Of a stretch of DNA of 36,907 nucleotides, positions 8,566-17,700 are shown piece after piece. The first letter of the stretch is position 1. Every line of letters begins with the position of its first letter. Origin of the DNA: Rhodothermia bacterium (lineage in GTDB: Bacteria; Bacteroidota; Rhodothermia; Rhodothermales; JABDKH01); NCBI GenBank assembly GCA_018679295.1, contig JAHHLP010000570.1:1-36907 (forward strand), read 5' to 3'. The notes under the pieces are model-generated. The model was given only the letters and a program-made list of their open reading frames with translations, had not been told where the DNA came from and ran no database searches. The translations under genes and the position numbers were made by a program.

Positions 8566-10746
8566 ATGAAGAGATGGAGATCGGTCTGGCTGGCGATCTG
8601 CCTCTTCACGCTGATGCCGCTGCGATCGCCTGCGCAGTCCTTTGAAGAGGCGGTGATTGACGTCGGTAATGTCGGCGTCACGATCACGAATGCGGGATTC
8701 GTTGGAAAGTCCGCGATTCGCAACAATCCCACCGGACCGCCGTCGTTCGAGTATCCGCTGGACTCAGGTGTGGAGCATCTCTTTGAAGCGGGTCTCTGGA
8801 TAGGCGCGATTCGATCAGATGGGGTCATTACCGTTCGTACCGGCGCCGTTACTGCATCCTCCGGATATACACCCGGCGGCACTGGTTACGAGCTGGCACA
8901 GGCATCCACTATTGTTGAGCGTTCAAGTCTGACGACGGAGGACGCGTTCAGTGCGCTGGCTACAAGTCATCAGGACTTTCTCACTTCATTTGTTGACACG
9001 GCGACCGTCCTTCCCGGCACATTCATCGAGATGCCAGATGTTCAGGGTCAACTTGGAGCGGCGGTAGAAATGCGGTCCTTCGCGTGGAACTTCCCGTTCA
9101 CCGAATACTTCGCGATACTCAATTTCGACATCATCAACATCAGCGACGCTCCCTGGGATAGTGTTTGGGTCGGACTCTACCACGACCTCGTCGTGCGCAA
9201 CGTGAACACCACGCTTGACGCCGGGGGGTCGTTCTTCAATAAGAACGGATTAGGGTGGATCGATAGTCTCGGCGCCTCCTATGCGTTCAACGCAGCCGGG
9301 ACCGAAGAAACTATCAACACGTACGGGGCCATTTCCTTCCTGGGCGCCGAGTGGCGCGATCCAGCAACGGGTCAGCGTCGTTTCTTTCATCCGAACGTTG
9401 CGGAAGATCTCGTCGCCGACGGCTATTCCGCGCCTCGCGTAAACTTCCGCTGGTGGCAGTTCAGCGGCGGCACGGCGGAGTTGAGCCGACCGTCGACCGA
9501 CGACCTCAAGTACCAGCGCCTATCCATCCCCTTCCCAAACCCCAATGCGTTCGAAACCGAGGATGAATACCTAGCGGAGCTCGCCGCCTGGCGTAGCAGG
9601 CTGAGAACGGATGGGCAAACTTCACAGGGGAACTGGATCGGGTTGACGCCCATCGGACCCTTCCCCACCGTTCTGCCCGGCGATACCCTGCAGGTAACCT
9701 ATGGATTGGTGGCCGCGCTCAAACCGGAAGAATTCCAGGGCAACGCCGGAAAACCGATTGATACAGAGGAGTCCCGAGTCTTCCTCGCCAACAACCTGAA
9801 CTGGGCACGTCGTACGTACGCTGGGGAAGACAACAACTTCAATGGCCGGCTCGACGGCAACGAGGATGTGAACTCCAACGGACGGCTCGACCGTTACCTG
9901 ATTCCGGAGCCGCCAAACTCACCGAAGGTTAAGATCGTCTTCGAAGAGCCAGAAGGCTCCGACAATCGACAGACCAATCGCGTCTCGGTCTACTGGGATA
10001 AGACCGCCGAACGATCGCTCGACCCGGTGTCGGGAGATTTCGATTTCGAAGGCTACCGGATTTATCGGAGCGATCCAGGAGACGATCGCGCCGGCAACAT
10101 ACTGGACGAGGCTTCACTCATCGCGCAGTACGACAGACCTGGCAATAGGACCGGGTTCAATAACGGTTTCGCTGACATAGCACTCGCCGAGCCCGTCGTG
10201 TTCCCGGGAGACACGACGCAGTACTGGTACCGATTTGATGCTCCCAGTCTCCTTGGGGGATGGCAATACCTCTTCTCCGTCACAGCATTCGACCAGGGTG
10301 ACCCAGACGCCGGCCTTCCTTCGTTCGAATCTTCTCGCGTATCGAACGCTACGCGCGTTTTTCCCGGTACTCCACCCGTTTCCGACGGCAGTCGCAGCGT
10401 TGGCGTCTACCCGAATCCCTATCGGATCGAGGCGGCATGGGACGGCGGGACATCTCGCACCAGGAAACTGAATTTCTATAACCTGCCTCCCAAGTCAGAA
10501 ATCCGGATTTACACACTGGCGGGCGAAATCGTGGCCGAAATCGACCACGACGCCGAGACATACGTGGGAGACATCCGCTGGTACGACAGCTTTAGCGCGG
10601 AGAATCGTCAACAGCCGGGTGGAGAGCATTCGTGGGATATCCTTTCGGACAACAGCTTGGCGATTTCGGCAGGTCTTTACCTGTATACCGTCAAGGACAT
10701 GGATTCCGGCGAGGTGCAGCGAGGCAAATTTGTTATCATCAAGTAG
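8566..10746 (+). CDS. Large secreted protein with Fn3-like domain and T9SS-type C-terminal domain
   Basis: Predicted exported protein of 726 aa, function not recognised. The start at 8566 opens a textbook signal peptide (MKRWRSVWLAICLFTLMPLR, cleavage near AQS at 23-25); the frame runs open to 8257 only because of the repeats. The first half is beta-rich with no family I can name. Around residues 421-446 are two acidic Asn/Asp loops (DNNFNGRLDGNEDVNSNGRL) that look like calcium-binding EF-hand or thrombospondin-3-like loops. An Fn3-like segment follows (about 456-600, with VSVYWDKT and FEGYRIYRSD). The last ~120 residues (from VGVYPNPYR to RGKFVIIK) have the YPNP start, IYTLAGE core and short Lys-ending tail of T9SS sorting or FlgD-like Ig domains, suggesting export and surface attachment. 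First gene of the cluster; 76 nt separate it from the next. Confidence 0.8.
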   Translation: MKRWRSVWLAICLFTLMPLRSPAQSFEEAVIDVGNVGVTITNAGFVGKSAIRNNPTGPPSFEYPLDSGVEHLFEAGLWIGAIRSDGVITVRTGAVTASSGYTPGGTGYELAQASTIVERSSLTTEDAFSALATSHQDFLTSFVDTATVLPGTFIEMPDVQGQLGAAVEMRSFAWNFPFTEYFAILNFDIINISDAPWDSVWVGLYHDLVVRNVNTTLDAGGSFFNKNGLGWIDSLGASYAFNAAGTEETINTYGAISFLGAEWRDPATGQRRFFHPNVAEDLVADGYSAPRVNFRWWQFSGGTAELSRPSTDDLKYQRLSIPFPNPNAFETEDEYLAELAAWRSRLRTDGQTSQGNWIGLTPIGPFPTVLPGDTLQVTYGLVAALKPEEFQGNAGKPIDTEESRVFLANNLNWARRTYAGEDNNFNGRLDGNEDVNSNGRLDRYLIPEPPNSPKVKIVFEEPEGSDNRQTNRVSVYWDKTAERSLDPVSGDFDFEGYRIYRSDPGDDRAGNILDEASLIAQYDRPGNRTGFNNGFADIALAEPVVFPGDTTQYWYRFDAPSLLGGWQYLFSVTAFDQGDPDAGLPSFESSRVSNATRVFPGTPPVSDGSRSVGVYPNPYRIEAAWDGGTSRTRKLNFYNLPPKSEIRIYTLAGEIVAEIDHDAETYVGDIRWYDSFSAENRQQPGGEHSWDILSDNSLAISAGLYLYTVKDMDSGEVQRGKFVIIK

Positions 10747-10822
10747 CGCTTTCCATGGGCAACGGCACAGGCTCGCTCAGAGCCGACTGAAATCGGAAAT
10801 CAACACAAACACAGAGTACACG

Positions 10823-13033
10823 ATGAAACGTTTCTTTACTGTGAGTCTGACGCTGTTTGCCCTGGCCGTGCTATGGGCTCCGCTAGCGGAGGCTCAAATC
10901 ACGGACATCACGATCCGCGAGATCAACGCGATTCCCGCGGATTCGATAGACGCCCTCAACGCAGCGGCTGAGGCACTCAACGATCCGCGAATCGAGAACG
11001 CCATTTTCAATGATCTCGTCGGCGACACGGTTCGCGTCGGTGCGATCGTCATGAGCGATCCGACACTTTCGGGTCTCTCGTCGCCGGACGGCAGCGGCCT
11101 CCCGAGTCGCGTTCATTTCTTCGTTCGCGATACAGCAGCCGTGTCGCTAGGAGTTGAAGGGATGGGCATTCAGGTCGTGGACGGCTCCTGGCAGGAGAAT
11201 GGCGTCCTAGGGCTTCTGATCGGAGATGTGGTGGAACTGGTCGGCACGGTATCGCCATTTGACGAGGTCATGCAGATCGCGCCCGTCAGTATTACCGTTA
11301 TCGGCACGGTCGGCAGCTTCGATTTTCCGGCCTCCGCCATGGATCCGGTAGTGATAACTACGGCCGACGTACACAGGGTCGTGACGGGTGGTATTCAGGC
11401 CAACTGGAGCAACCTCGCCGACCTCCGCGGCCAGTACGTGCGCTTCGAAAACGCCCTAGTACAGCGCCGCGACATCAGCTCGGACCGGCCAAACTGGACC
11501 TTCAGCACCGATGGGGGTGCGACCCAGCTGTACATCCGCGACATCTCGCTTGCTTATAGGAATGATCGGGACGGCGCCTACGATGACAGTCAGTTCCGCG
11601 TCTTCTTCGACGACTTCACACCCCCTCCTCCAGGGTCGGGCATCAACCTTCAAGGCTTCCTCGCCTTCGACGACTTCGATCCGTTCGGAATTGGCGCGCC
11701 GGATGACGGTCTGATTGCCATCGGACCGATGGAGCGGGAGGACCTGGAAGTGACAGTGACTCCGCCAATTGTCACAAATGTAACCCGGCCGACCACCGTC
11801 GTGGGCGCTGAGACCGTCTCAGTCTCAGCAGACGTGACAGCCGATCCGGCCCGCGCGCTGGCTTCCGTCAACCTCAACTACTACACGAGTGCGGCCCCCG
11901 ACACGGTGACCGTCGCTGGGGTTGTCGCCCCCAACGACACGACATACTCGGCGGACATTCCGGCTCAGTCGGACGGAGACTTCGTGACCTACTGGTTTGA
12001 AGCAACCGACGACCAGAACGCATCGACAGTATCAGAGGACCAGGTCTATCGGGTGCTGACAGGCGGGATTGACTCGATCTCGGACATTCAGCTTACCGTG
12101 GACGGAGGTGAAGGACCTAGCCCCTTCGAAGGCCTGACGACGGCGATGAATATCACGGGGTCTATCAATAGCCGACCGGATTCTTCCGGATACTACATCG
12201 TGCAGGACGACGTCACGGGTGCGCCCTGGACCGGGATCGTCATTGAAGCAACGGACGCGGTGGTAGCCCTTGGGCTTGGACCCGGAGATCTCGTGAACAT
12301 CACCGCCGGCACGATCGTCGAAATTCGGGGAGACAATCGGTTTGATCGGTCCGGTGATGTAACCGGTATCGCCGAACCCACAGTCACGATCGTAACCCCA
12401 GGGGTTGCGGGACAGAACTATAAGACGGTCACGACCGACGTTCTTCAGGACGAGTCGGTGGCAGAAGGTCACGAGAGCATGCTGCTCCGGTTTGAGAACG
12501 TCACCCTGACGACCAACCAGGCCGACGATCCGAGTGACTTCGGTGAGTGGGCGATTTCGTCCGATGGAACAGCCGACAATCAGATTCGGGTCGACGACTC
12601 AAGTCCGCTTGTCTCGTCGAGTTATAACGATGATCTCGTTCCCGGCACCGTCTACTCGTTCCATCAGGGTATATGGTCCAACACCTTTGGCAACTTCAAA
12701 CTGATCCCCGAAGACCTCTCGGATATCGGCGACGTCTCGAACGTGGCCATCGAGAGCGAGGAAATCCCCGATGGATTTGCCCTCGAGCAGAACTATCCGA
12801 ACCCGTTCAACCCGGCGACGACGATCCGGTTTGACGTTGCACAGACGTCTCACATCTCTGTCGAGGTGTTTGACGTGGTGGGACGTCGCGTCGCACAGCT
12901 GGTTGATGGAGAACTGGCTGCGGGCACGCATTCGGTGACGTTCGACGCTCGCAATCTGGCGAGCGGCATGTACGTCTATCGACTGACCGCCGGCTCGGAA
13001 GTGATCAACAAAACCATGATGCTGCTGAAGTAG
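10823..13033 (+). CDS. Secreted multidomain protein with OB-fold-like modules and T9SS type A sorting domain
   Basis: Exported protein of 736 aa. The ATG at 10823 opens a signal peptide (residues 1-24, ending LAEAQ); the frame is open upstream but that stretch lies inside the preceding gene. Visible modules: an OB-fold-like unit (about 63-165, with GDTVRVGAIV and IGDVVELVGTV), a second strand-rich unit (200-308), an Ig/Fn3-like unit (314-412, ending in TYWFEATDD), another OB-like unit (418-525, with GYYIVQDD and PGDLVNITAG), a further beta unit (553-630), and a classical type A sorting domain (646-736: NYPNPFNPATTIRF, VFDVVGRRV, GMYVYRLTAG, final MMLLK). OB-like modules of this kind accompany extracellular nucleases of the ExeM/YhcR type, and a secreted nuclease-fold enzyme lies seven kilobases downstream. 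No catalytic domain is seen here. Sorting domain is certain; OB assignment is by pattern only. Confidence 0.85.
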   Translation: MKRFFTVSLTLFALAVLWAPLAEAQITDITIREINAIPADSIDALNAAAEALNDPRIENAIFNDLVGDTVRVGAIVMSDPTLSGLSSPDGSGLPSRVHFFVRDTAAVSLGVEGMGIQVVDGSWQENGVLGLLIGDVVELVGTVSPFDEVMQIAPVSITVIGTVGSFDFPASAMDPVVITTADVHRVVTGGIQANWSNLADLRGQYVRFENALVQRRDISSDRPNWTFSTDGGATQLYIRDISLAYRNDRDGAYDDSQFRVFFDDFTPPPPGSGINLQGFLAFDDFDPFGIGAPDDGLIAIGPMEREDLEVTVTPPIVTNVTRPTTVVGAETVSVSADVTADPARALASVNLNYYTSAAPDTVTVAGVVAPNDTTYSADIPAQSDGDFVTYWFEATDDQNASTVSEDQVYRVLTGGIDSISDIQLTVDGGEGPSPFEGLTTAMNITGSINSRPDSSGYYIVQDDVTGAPWTGIVIEATDAVVALGLGPGDLVNITAGTIVEIRGDNRFDRSGDVTGIAEPTVTIVTPGVAGQNYKTVTTDVLQDESVAEGHESMLLRFENVTLTTNQADDPSDFGEWAISSDGTADNQIRVDDSSPLVSSSYNDDLVPGTVYSFHQGIWSNTFGNFKLIPEDLSDIGDVSNVAIESEEIPDGFALEQNYPNPFNPATTIRFDVAQTSHISVEVFDVVGRRVAQLVDGELAAGTHSVTFDARNLASGMYVYRLTAGSEVINKTMMLLK

Positions 13034-13055
13034 TCCTTCAGCGTAAGCCGACGCG

Positions 13056-13082
13056 GGAGGTCCTGCCTCGAGCAGGACCTCC
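13056..13082 (+). terminator. Perfect 11-bp hairpin after the sorting-domain gene
   Basis: GGAGGTCCTGC (13056-13066) pairs perfectly with GCAGGACCTCC (13072-13082) around a 5-nt loop, 23 nt after the stop codon at 13033. There is no T-run on either strand, so it may be a U-less terminator, an RNA-stability element or an attenuator within the cluster rather than a strong intrinsic terminator. Confidence 0.55.
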
Positions 13083-13108
13083 GCCGTCGGATCGAATCAG
13101 CTCGCTTA

Positions 13109-14731
13109 GTGAATCGCGTACTCACGTTTCTTCCGATCGTGCTGGCGGCCCTGGTGTTGGGTGCGTGCGATAGCGACATCACCGGATCGCGACTCGACAA
13201 CCTCCCGCCGGATACCCAGCTGTCCGTCCGTGATACGTCATTGACCGACAACCTGGGTGACGACGAACGGCTGACCAGTACTGTCTTCGTTTCGTGGACC
13301 GGCGACGATCCAGACGGCTTCGTCGCAAGCTTCGAGTTCAGGTTCTTTCCGCCGGATAGTGCCCCGGCGAAGGAGGAGGCTTGGTCACTAACAACGAATA
13401 GCGACTCTTTAATACTCCTTCCCATCCCTCCCGGGGAAAAGGAGGCGAACGTGGTCTTTGAGGTCCGGGCAATCGATAACGATGGTTCGGCAGACCCCTC
13501 GCCTGCGAGAACGGTCTTCCCAATTCAGAACTCGCCCCCGGACATCGCATTTCGTCCGTTCGACCTGTCACCCGACACTACATTTGCCGTCTTCTCTTTC
13601 GGTTGGACCGCATCTGATCCCGAAGGCCTCGAAAACCTGGATCGCATCGACGTAAGCCTGAACGACAGTCTTCAATTCGTGTCGCTTCCGCCGGAGACAG
13701 AGTTCGTCACATTTGTCGGCGATGTTGATAAAGGCGATCCCGGCCAGACGACAACAGACGCCCGGGTTTTCCTCGGCCGCGGCTTTCAGACGTCGGGACT
13801 CAGCGTGTCTGGACTCGTCCTTGGAGCCGAAAACACCATCTATATACGCGCGGTTGACCGGACGGACACGACCAGTACCGTTGAGTCCTTCTCCTGGTAC
13901 GTGAAGAAGTCCCGAGGCGAAGTCCTCTACGTTAACGACTACCGCAAGTCTACTTTCCCGACGGTACAGCGCTTTCACCTCGCCTTGCTGCGGGAGTATC
14001 TACCGGATGGCACCGGCATCGATCTGTGGGACATCTCGACACCCTTTGTCAGTGGAAATGCGGGCGACACGCCACGATCGCCACTGATGCCGCCCAGTCC
14101 TGATCCGACGCTAAGGCAGTGGCTCGCTGATTACTCATACATCTATTGGGTTGCCACAAGTACGACGGCGAGCGTGAGTGCAGATAACCTGCCGTTCGTG
14201 GCATCAGCGTCTGATCTCTTTTTTGAGAATGGCGGCAAGATGATGGTCCACAGCCCAATCACGCTGCCGTCCAACCCCGAGGATATCGTTGGCAACCCGG
14301 CTTTGCTGCTTCTGCCGTTGTCAGACCTGATTTCTTTCCCGGATACACTTAGACCGGCGCTAAGGATGGGTGTGGGGGCTGAAATCCCGGCCGCGGATGC
14401 CGTGCCTGGCCTCGGCGTAACCCTTCCCGCTCTTGAATCGAACGCCTTCTTGACGAACACCCTCCCCTACGCCACCGACGGTGCCAACGTGATTCCACTC
14501 GCAACCGGCGAGTACACGTACATCTCCAGAGACGGAAGACGGCAGGGACCGTGGTTCGGGCCGTCCGTAATTGCGTCGCTAAGTGCGGATCAGCGAGTTG
14601 GACTGTTTGCGCTTCCGCTCATCAACGAACAGTCAGGCGCACAGAACTTCGTCGGCGCCGATGGAGACTCTGAAGCGCCTCGCACGGCGATCAAGATGAT
14701 GCTCGAAAGTCTGGGATTTCCGATGCGATGA
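13109..14731 (+). CDS. Lipoprotein with N-terminal Fn3/Ig-like domains, unknown function
   Basis: Predicted outer-membrane or surface lipoprotein of 540 aa. The GTG start at 13109 opens a signal peptide with a good lipobox, LGAC (Cys20). Residues about 30-150 resemble Fn3/Ig-like repeats seen in Bacteroidota lipoproteins (VFVSWTGDDPDGFVASFEFR, then VFEVRAIDNDGSADPSPA); a second such unit follows to about 265. The C-terminal half (from EVLYVNDYRK, about 272) alternates strands and helices and includes FFENGGKMMVHS, faintly like glutamine-amidotransferase-like or ThuA-like domains, but no catalytic residues can be assigned. Its stop overlaps the start of the TonB-dependent receptor by 4 nt (ATGA at 14728-14731), so the two are probably translationally coupled and may act together at the outer membrane. 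It is not recognisably a SusD homologue. Confidence 0.78.
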   Translation: MNRVLTFLPIVLAALVLGACDSDITGSRLDNLPPDTQLSVRDTSLTDNLGDDERLTSTVFVSWTGDDPDGFVASFEFRFFPPDSAPAKEEAWSLTTNSDSLILLPIPPGEKEANVVFEVRAIDNDGSADPSPARTVFPIQNSPPDIAFRPFDLSPDTTFAVFSFGWTASDPEGLENLDRIDVSLNDSLQFVSLPPETEFVTFVGDVDKGDPGQTTTDARVFLGRGFQTSGLSVSGLVLGAENTIYIRAVDRTDTTSTVESFSWYVKKSRGEVLYVNDYRKSTFPTVQRFHLALLREYLPDGTGIDLWDISTPFVSGNAGDTPRSPLMPPSPDPTLRQWLADYSYIYWVATSTTASVSADNLPFVASASDLFFENGGKMMVHSPITLPSNPEDIVGNPALLLLPLSDLISFPDTLRPALRMGVGAEIPAADAVPGLGVTLPALESNAFLTNTLPYATDGANVIPLATGEYTYISRDGRRQGPWFGPSVIASLSADQRVGLFALPLINEQSGAQNFVGADGDSEAPRTAIKMMLESLGFPMR

Positions 14732-17700
14732 TTGGCAACGGTAACGACATATTGAAAGCAGCGAAGGCCGGGACAGCCCATCTCATGCGCATCGTCGCAG
14801 TCGTAACGGGATTGTCGGTCCTGGCATTGGGTGGCGTACCCTTTTCAGCGGCCGGGCAGGGCAGCATTGAGGGGGTCGTGTCCGACGAGCAGACTGGCGA
14901 GCCGCTGATTGGTGTGAACGTCATTGTCGTGGGCACATCAAGCGGTGCAGCGACAAACCTCGAGGGCGGTTACTCAATTCCCGGCCTCCGCTCGGGAGAT
15001 TACGCGGTCAAATTTTCATACATCGGATTTGAGACTAAGCTGTTCACAGGTATTAGCGTTACGTCGGGGCAAACGACGCGCCTCAACGTTACCCTCAGTG
15101 AAGCCGTCCTCTCGGCCGAAGACGAGATCGTTATTGTGGGGGATCGACCCCTGCTCGACGTCGAACAGTCGACGAGCACGTTTGCCATCTCCAAGGAGCA
15201 GCTTGAGGTAGCACCCCTGCGCGACGTGCAGGCCGCGGTAGCCACGCAGGTCGGCGTCATTCGGGACCCAACCGGCCTCTACATTCGTGGCGGTCGATCC
15301 GAAGAGACTGGCTTTGTGGTCGACGGCGTTTCAGCGAAGGACCCGCTGGCAGGAACGGGCTTCGGCCTAGACATCGGCTCCAATGCCTTCAGCGAGATCG
15401 AGGTGACCACCGGTGGCGTTGGCGCGGAATTCGGAGACGTGACATCGGGAGTTGTATCCGTTCAAACGCAGGACGGCGGCGATCGATTTTCGGGGTTCTT
15501 CTCGCACAAGCGCGACAACTTCGGGGTCAACGACGATGCGGACTCGAATTTCCAAGAGGACATCTACGAGCTCAATCTCAGTGGTCCGATCGTCAAGGGT
15601 AAGCTGCGGTTCTTCCTGTCGGGCCAGGTGCAGGTATCAGACGGATTCACGCGCGAGACCGCCAACCCGGATCAGGTTTTCTCCTCCCTCGTGGACGGTA
15701 CCTTCTTCATGCCGCGCACCGGAAACCGCTGGAACGGTATCTCCAAACTGACCTACGACGTCGCGCCAGGCAAGAAAGTCCAAGTCTCGTACCAGCGATC
15801 ACTGACGGTCAATCAGAACACGCGGATGCTTCAGGTGACCGGCAACGACGCCGTGGTGTCGCCCGGCTTCCAATACGCATTCGTCCTCTCACCCGAAGAC
15901 GCGAACTCGTTCACGCACGACAACATCATCAGCTATGCCAAGTGGTCGCAAGTCCTGAATGAGCGGTCGTTCTATGACGTCCAGTTGAGTCGGCTCTTTA
16001 CGCGACTCCGCTCCGACGCCAACGGTCGACCGTGGCGACCAGACAACGTCAATACCGAGCTCGATCCAGAAAGCATCGTAGAGTATCCGGCCAACATCTT
16101 TGTGGGTGAAGACGGGCAGCCGATCAATCCCAACGCGCTATTCGTGTTGCCGGGGCCGGGGCTCATCAATAACGGCGGCGTAGCCACGCGCTTCCACGAT
16201 CACTTTGCCGAAGAGTACACAGTTCGGGCTACGTACACGCGGTTTTCCCAATCGAAGAATCATCGGACGACCATCGGCTTCGAGTCCAAGTTCAACGACT
16301 ATCAATGGATAGACATCATCCGGCCGTGGGTGGGAGCTCCGATTGGTGACGACCCCTCCTCGAGTTCGTCTAACAGACTGGGAGAATCTTCCGATATCTG
16401 GCGCGTCAAGCCGAGGCGTGGTGGGCTCTTCGTTACGCACCAAGTCCGGTACCGCGGGCTAATCGGCAACGTGGGTACGCGTATCGAATATTGGGCCCCG
16501 GGCAAGTACGTGGATGATCTTGTCGACGACGAACGCGCCCCGATCCTCGACGCTGTGCGCGAGGCCTACAAAGACGAGACGGTGAAGCTGTTCGGACTGC
16601 GGTACAAGTTCCGCATCCTGCCAAAGATTCGCGTGTCTTTCCCGATTCAGGACAACCGCGTAATGTTCTTTAACTATGGGCACTCCACGCGCATCCCGCA
16701 TCCGACCTTTGTGTACACAGGCCTCGACCCGTTCTTCCAGGATAGAAGTTTCTTTGCCGACCTCGGAAATCCCAACCTCGATCCAGAGGTGGACATCTCG
16801 TATGAACTCGGGCTGCGCAACCAGTTCTCCAGCAATGACGTGCTGAATGTCGCGGCGTTTTGGCGCGATAAGTTTGATTTCATTACGGTTGAGAGCGTCA
16901 TCATTCGGGACGCGACTGGAAGGGAGACGACGCGAGCTTTTCGCGTCAATGGTGACTTTGCCAGAGTCCGTGGCATCGAGGCGAGTTATTTGAAGCGCGT
17001 CGGCGACTGGTTTCAAGGGCAGGTTTCGGGGTCTTTCTCCAGAGCCACCGGCCTGAGCTCAACGAACAATGACGCACTGGCCCAATTCCTGGCGAGAGGC
17101 GACATCGACAATACGTTCGAGACGCCGCTCGCGTGGGATCGTCCATTCGACTTCAAGACCAGCGTCACACTGTCGCATAACCGAAATCGGCCATTCCTCG
17201 GCGTGCCCGGTCTGAACAACCTTAAGGTCTACCTCGCGGGTACGTTCAGAAGCGGACAGCGATACACACCTGTCGAGTTCAGGGGCAATGAAGTGAATCC
17301 ATTCACCGGCGAGCTTGACTGGCGTCCGATCTATGAGCGTAGCCAGGACCCCGAGGATCGCTTCTCTGAAATCGGCGACCCGTGGCTGTGGTTCGACATG
17401 AACATACAGCGCAACGTCGACCTGCTCGGAGGCAGCCTTACGTTCTCGCTGGAAGTCACGAATATCTTCAATCAGAAGAACGCGATTATTGTCAACCCGG
17501 TCACCGGCAAGGCGTACCCGGATGTTGATCCGGAAACGACAGACTTCATTTCACTACGCGGGGACAAAGACTTCGACGTACCGGCGGGCACGCGCGACCC
17601 GCGTTACGAGGATCCGACGACCAGCGGACTGCCTCCCTTCAACCCTGCCCGCTTCCTGCCGCAGCGTCATGTCGTGCTTGGAATATCCTATCGATTCTAA
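14728..17700 (+). CDS. TonB-dependent receptor with N-terminal carboxypeptidase-regulatory-like domain
   Basis: Outer-membrane gated barrel for import (or, in surface clusters, assembly) of a large substrate; 990 aa. After a signal peptide (the second Met, at 14785, gives the most typical one, ending SAAGQG) comes a CarboxypepD_reg-like beta-sandwich (about 46-125: GSIEGVVSDEQTGEPLIGVN, then YSIPGLRSGDYAVKFSYIGF). A plug domain follows (about 135-250: LYIRGGRSEETGFVVDGV, EIEVTTGGVGAEFGDVTSGV), then a long beta-barrel ending in the aromatic terminus GISYRF typical of outer-membrane proteins. Substrate is unknown; no SusD partner is present. The gene begins inside the stop of the lipoprotein upstream, and its stop overlaps the start of the PorV-like gene (TAATG), so the three are tightly coupled. 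Confidence 0.93.
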   Translation: MIGNGNDILKAAKAGTAHLMRIVAVVTGLSVLALGGVPFSAAGQGSIEGVVSDEQTGEPLIGVNVIVVGTSSGAATNLEGGYSIPGLRSGDYAVKFSYIGFETKLFTGISVTSGQTTRLNVTLSEAVLSAEDEIVIVGDRPLLDVEQSTSTFAISKEQLEVAPLRDVQAAVATQVGVIRDPTGLYIRGGRSEETGFVVDGVSAKDPLAGTGFGLDIGSNAFSEIEVTTGGVGAEFGDVTSGVVSVQTQDGGDRFSGFFSHKRDNFGVNDDADSNFQEDIYELNLSGPIVKGKLRFFLSGQVQVSDGFTRETANPDQVFSSLVDGTFFMPRTGNRWNGISKLTYDVAPGKKVQVSYQRSLTVNQNTRMLQVTGNDAVVSPGFQYAFVLSPEDANSFTHDNIISYAKWSQVLNERSFYDVQLSRLFTRLRSDANGRPWRPDNVNTELDPESIVEYPANIFVGEDGQPINPNALFVLPGPGLINNGGVATRFHDHFAEEYTVRATYTRFSQSKNHRTTIGFESKFNDYQWIDIIRPWVGAPIGDDPSSSSSNRLGESSDIWRVKPRRGGLFVTHQVRYRGLIGNVGTRIEYWAPGKYVDDLVDDERAPILDAVREAYKDETVKLFGLRYKFRILPKIRVSFPIQDNRVMFFNYGHSTRIPHPTFVYTGLDPFFQDRSFFADLGNPNLDPEVDISYELGLRNQFSSNDVLNVAAFWRDKFDFITVESVIIRDATGRETTRAFRVNGDFARVRGIEASYLKRVGDWFQGQVSGSFSRATGLSSTNNDALAQFLARGDIDNTFETPLAWDRPFDFKTSVTLSHNRNRPFLGVPGLNNLKVYLAGTFRSGQRYTPVEFRGNEVNPFTGELDWRPIYERSQDPEDRFSEIGDPWLWFDMNIQRNVDLLGGSLTFSLEVTNIFNQKNAIIVNPVTGKAYPDVDPETTDFISLRGDKDFDVPAGTRDPRYEDPTTSGLPPFNPARFLPQRHVVLGISYRF

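Noticed and set aside
13109..14731. SusD-type glycan-binding lipoprotein
   Set aside because: It lies before rather than after the receptor, has Fn3/Ig-like domains, and shows no TPR-like helical layout.
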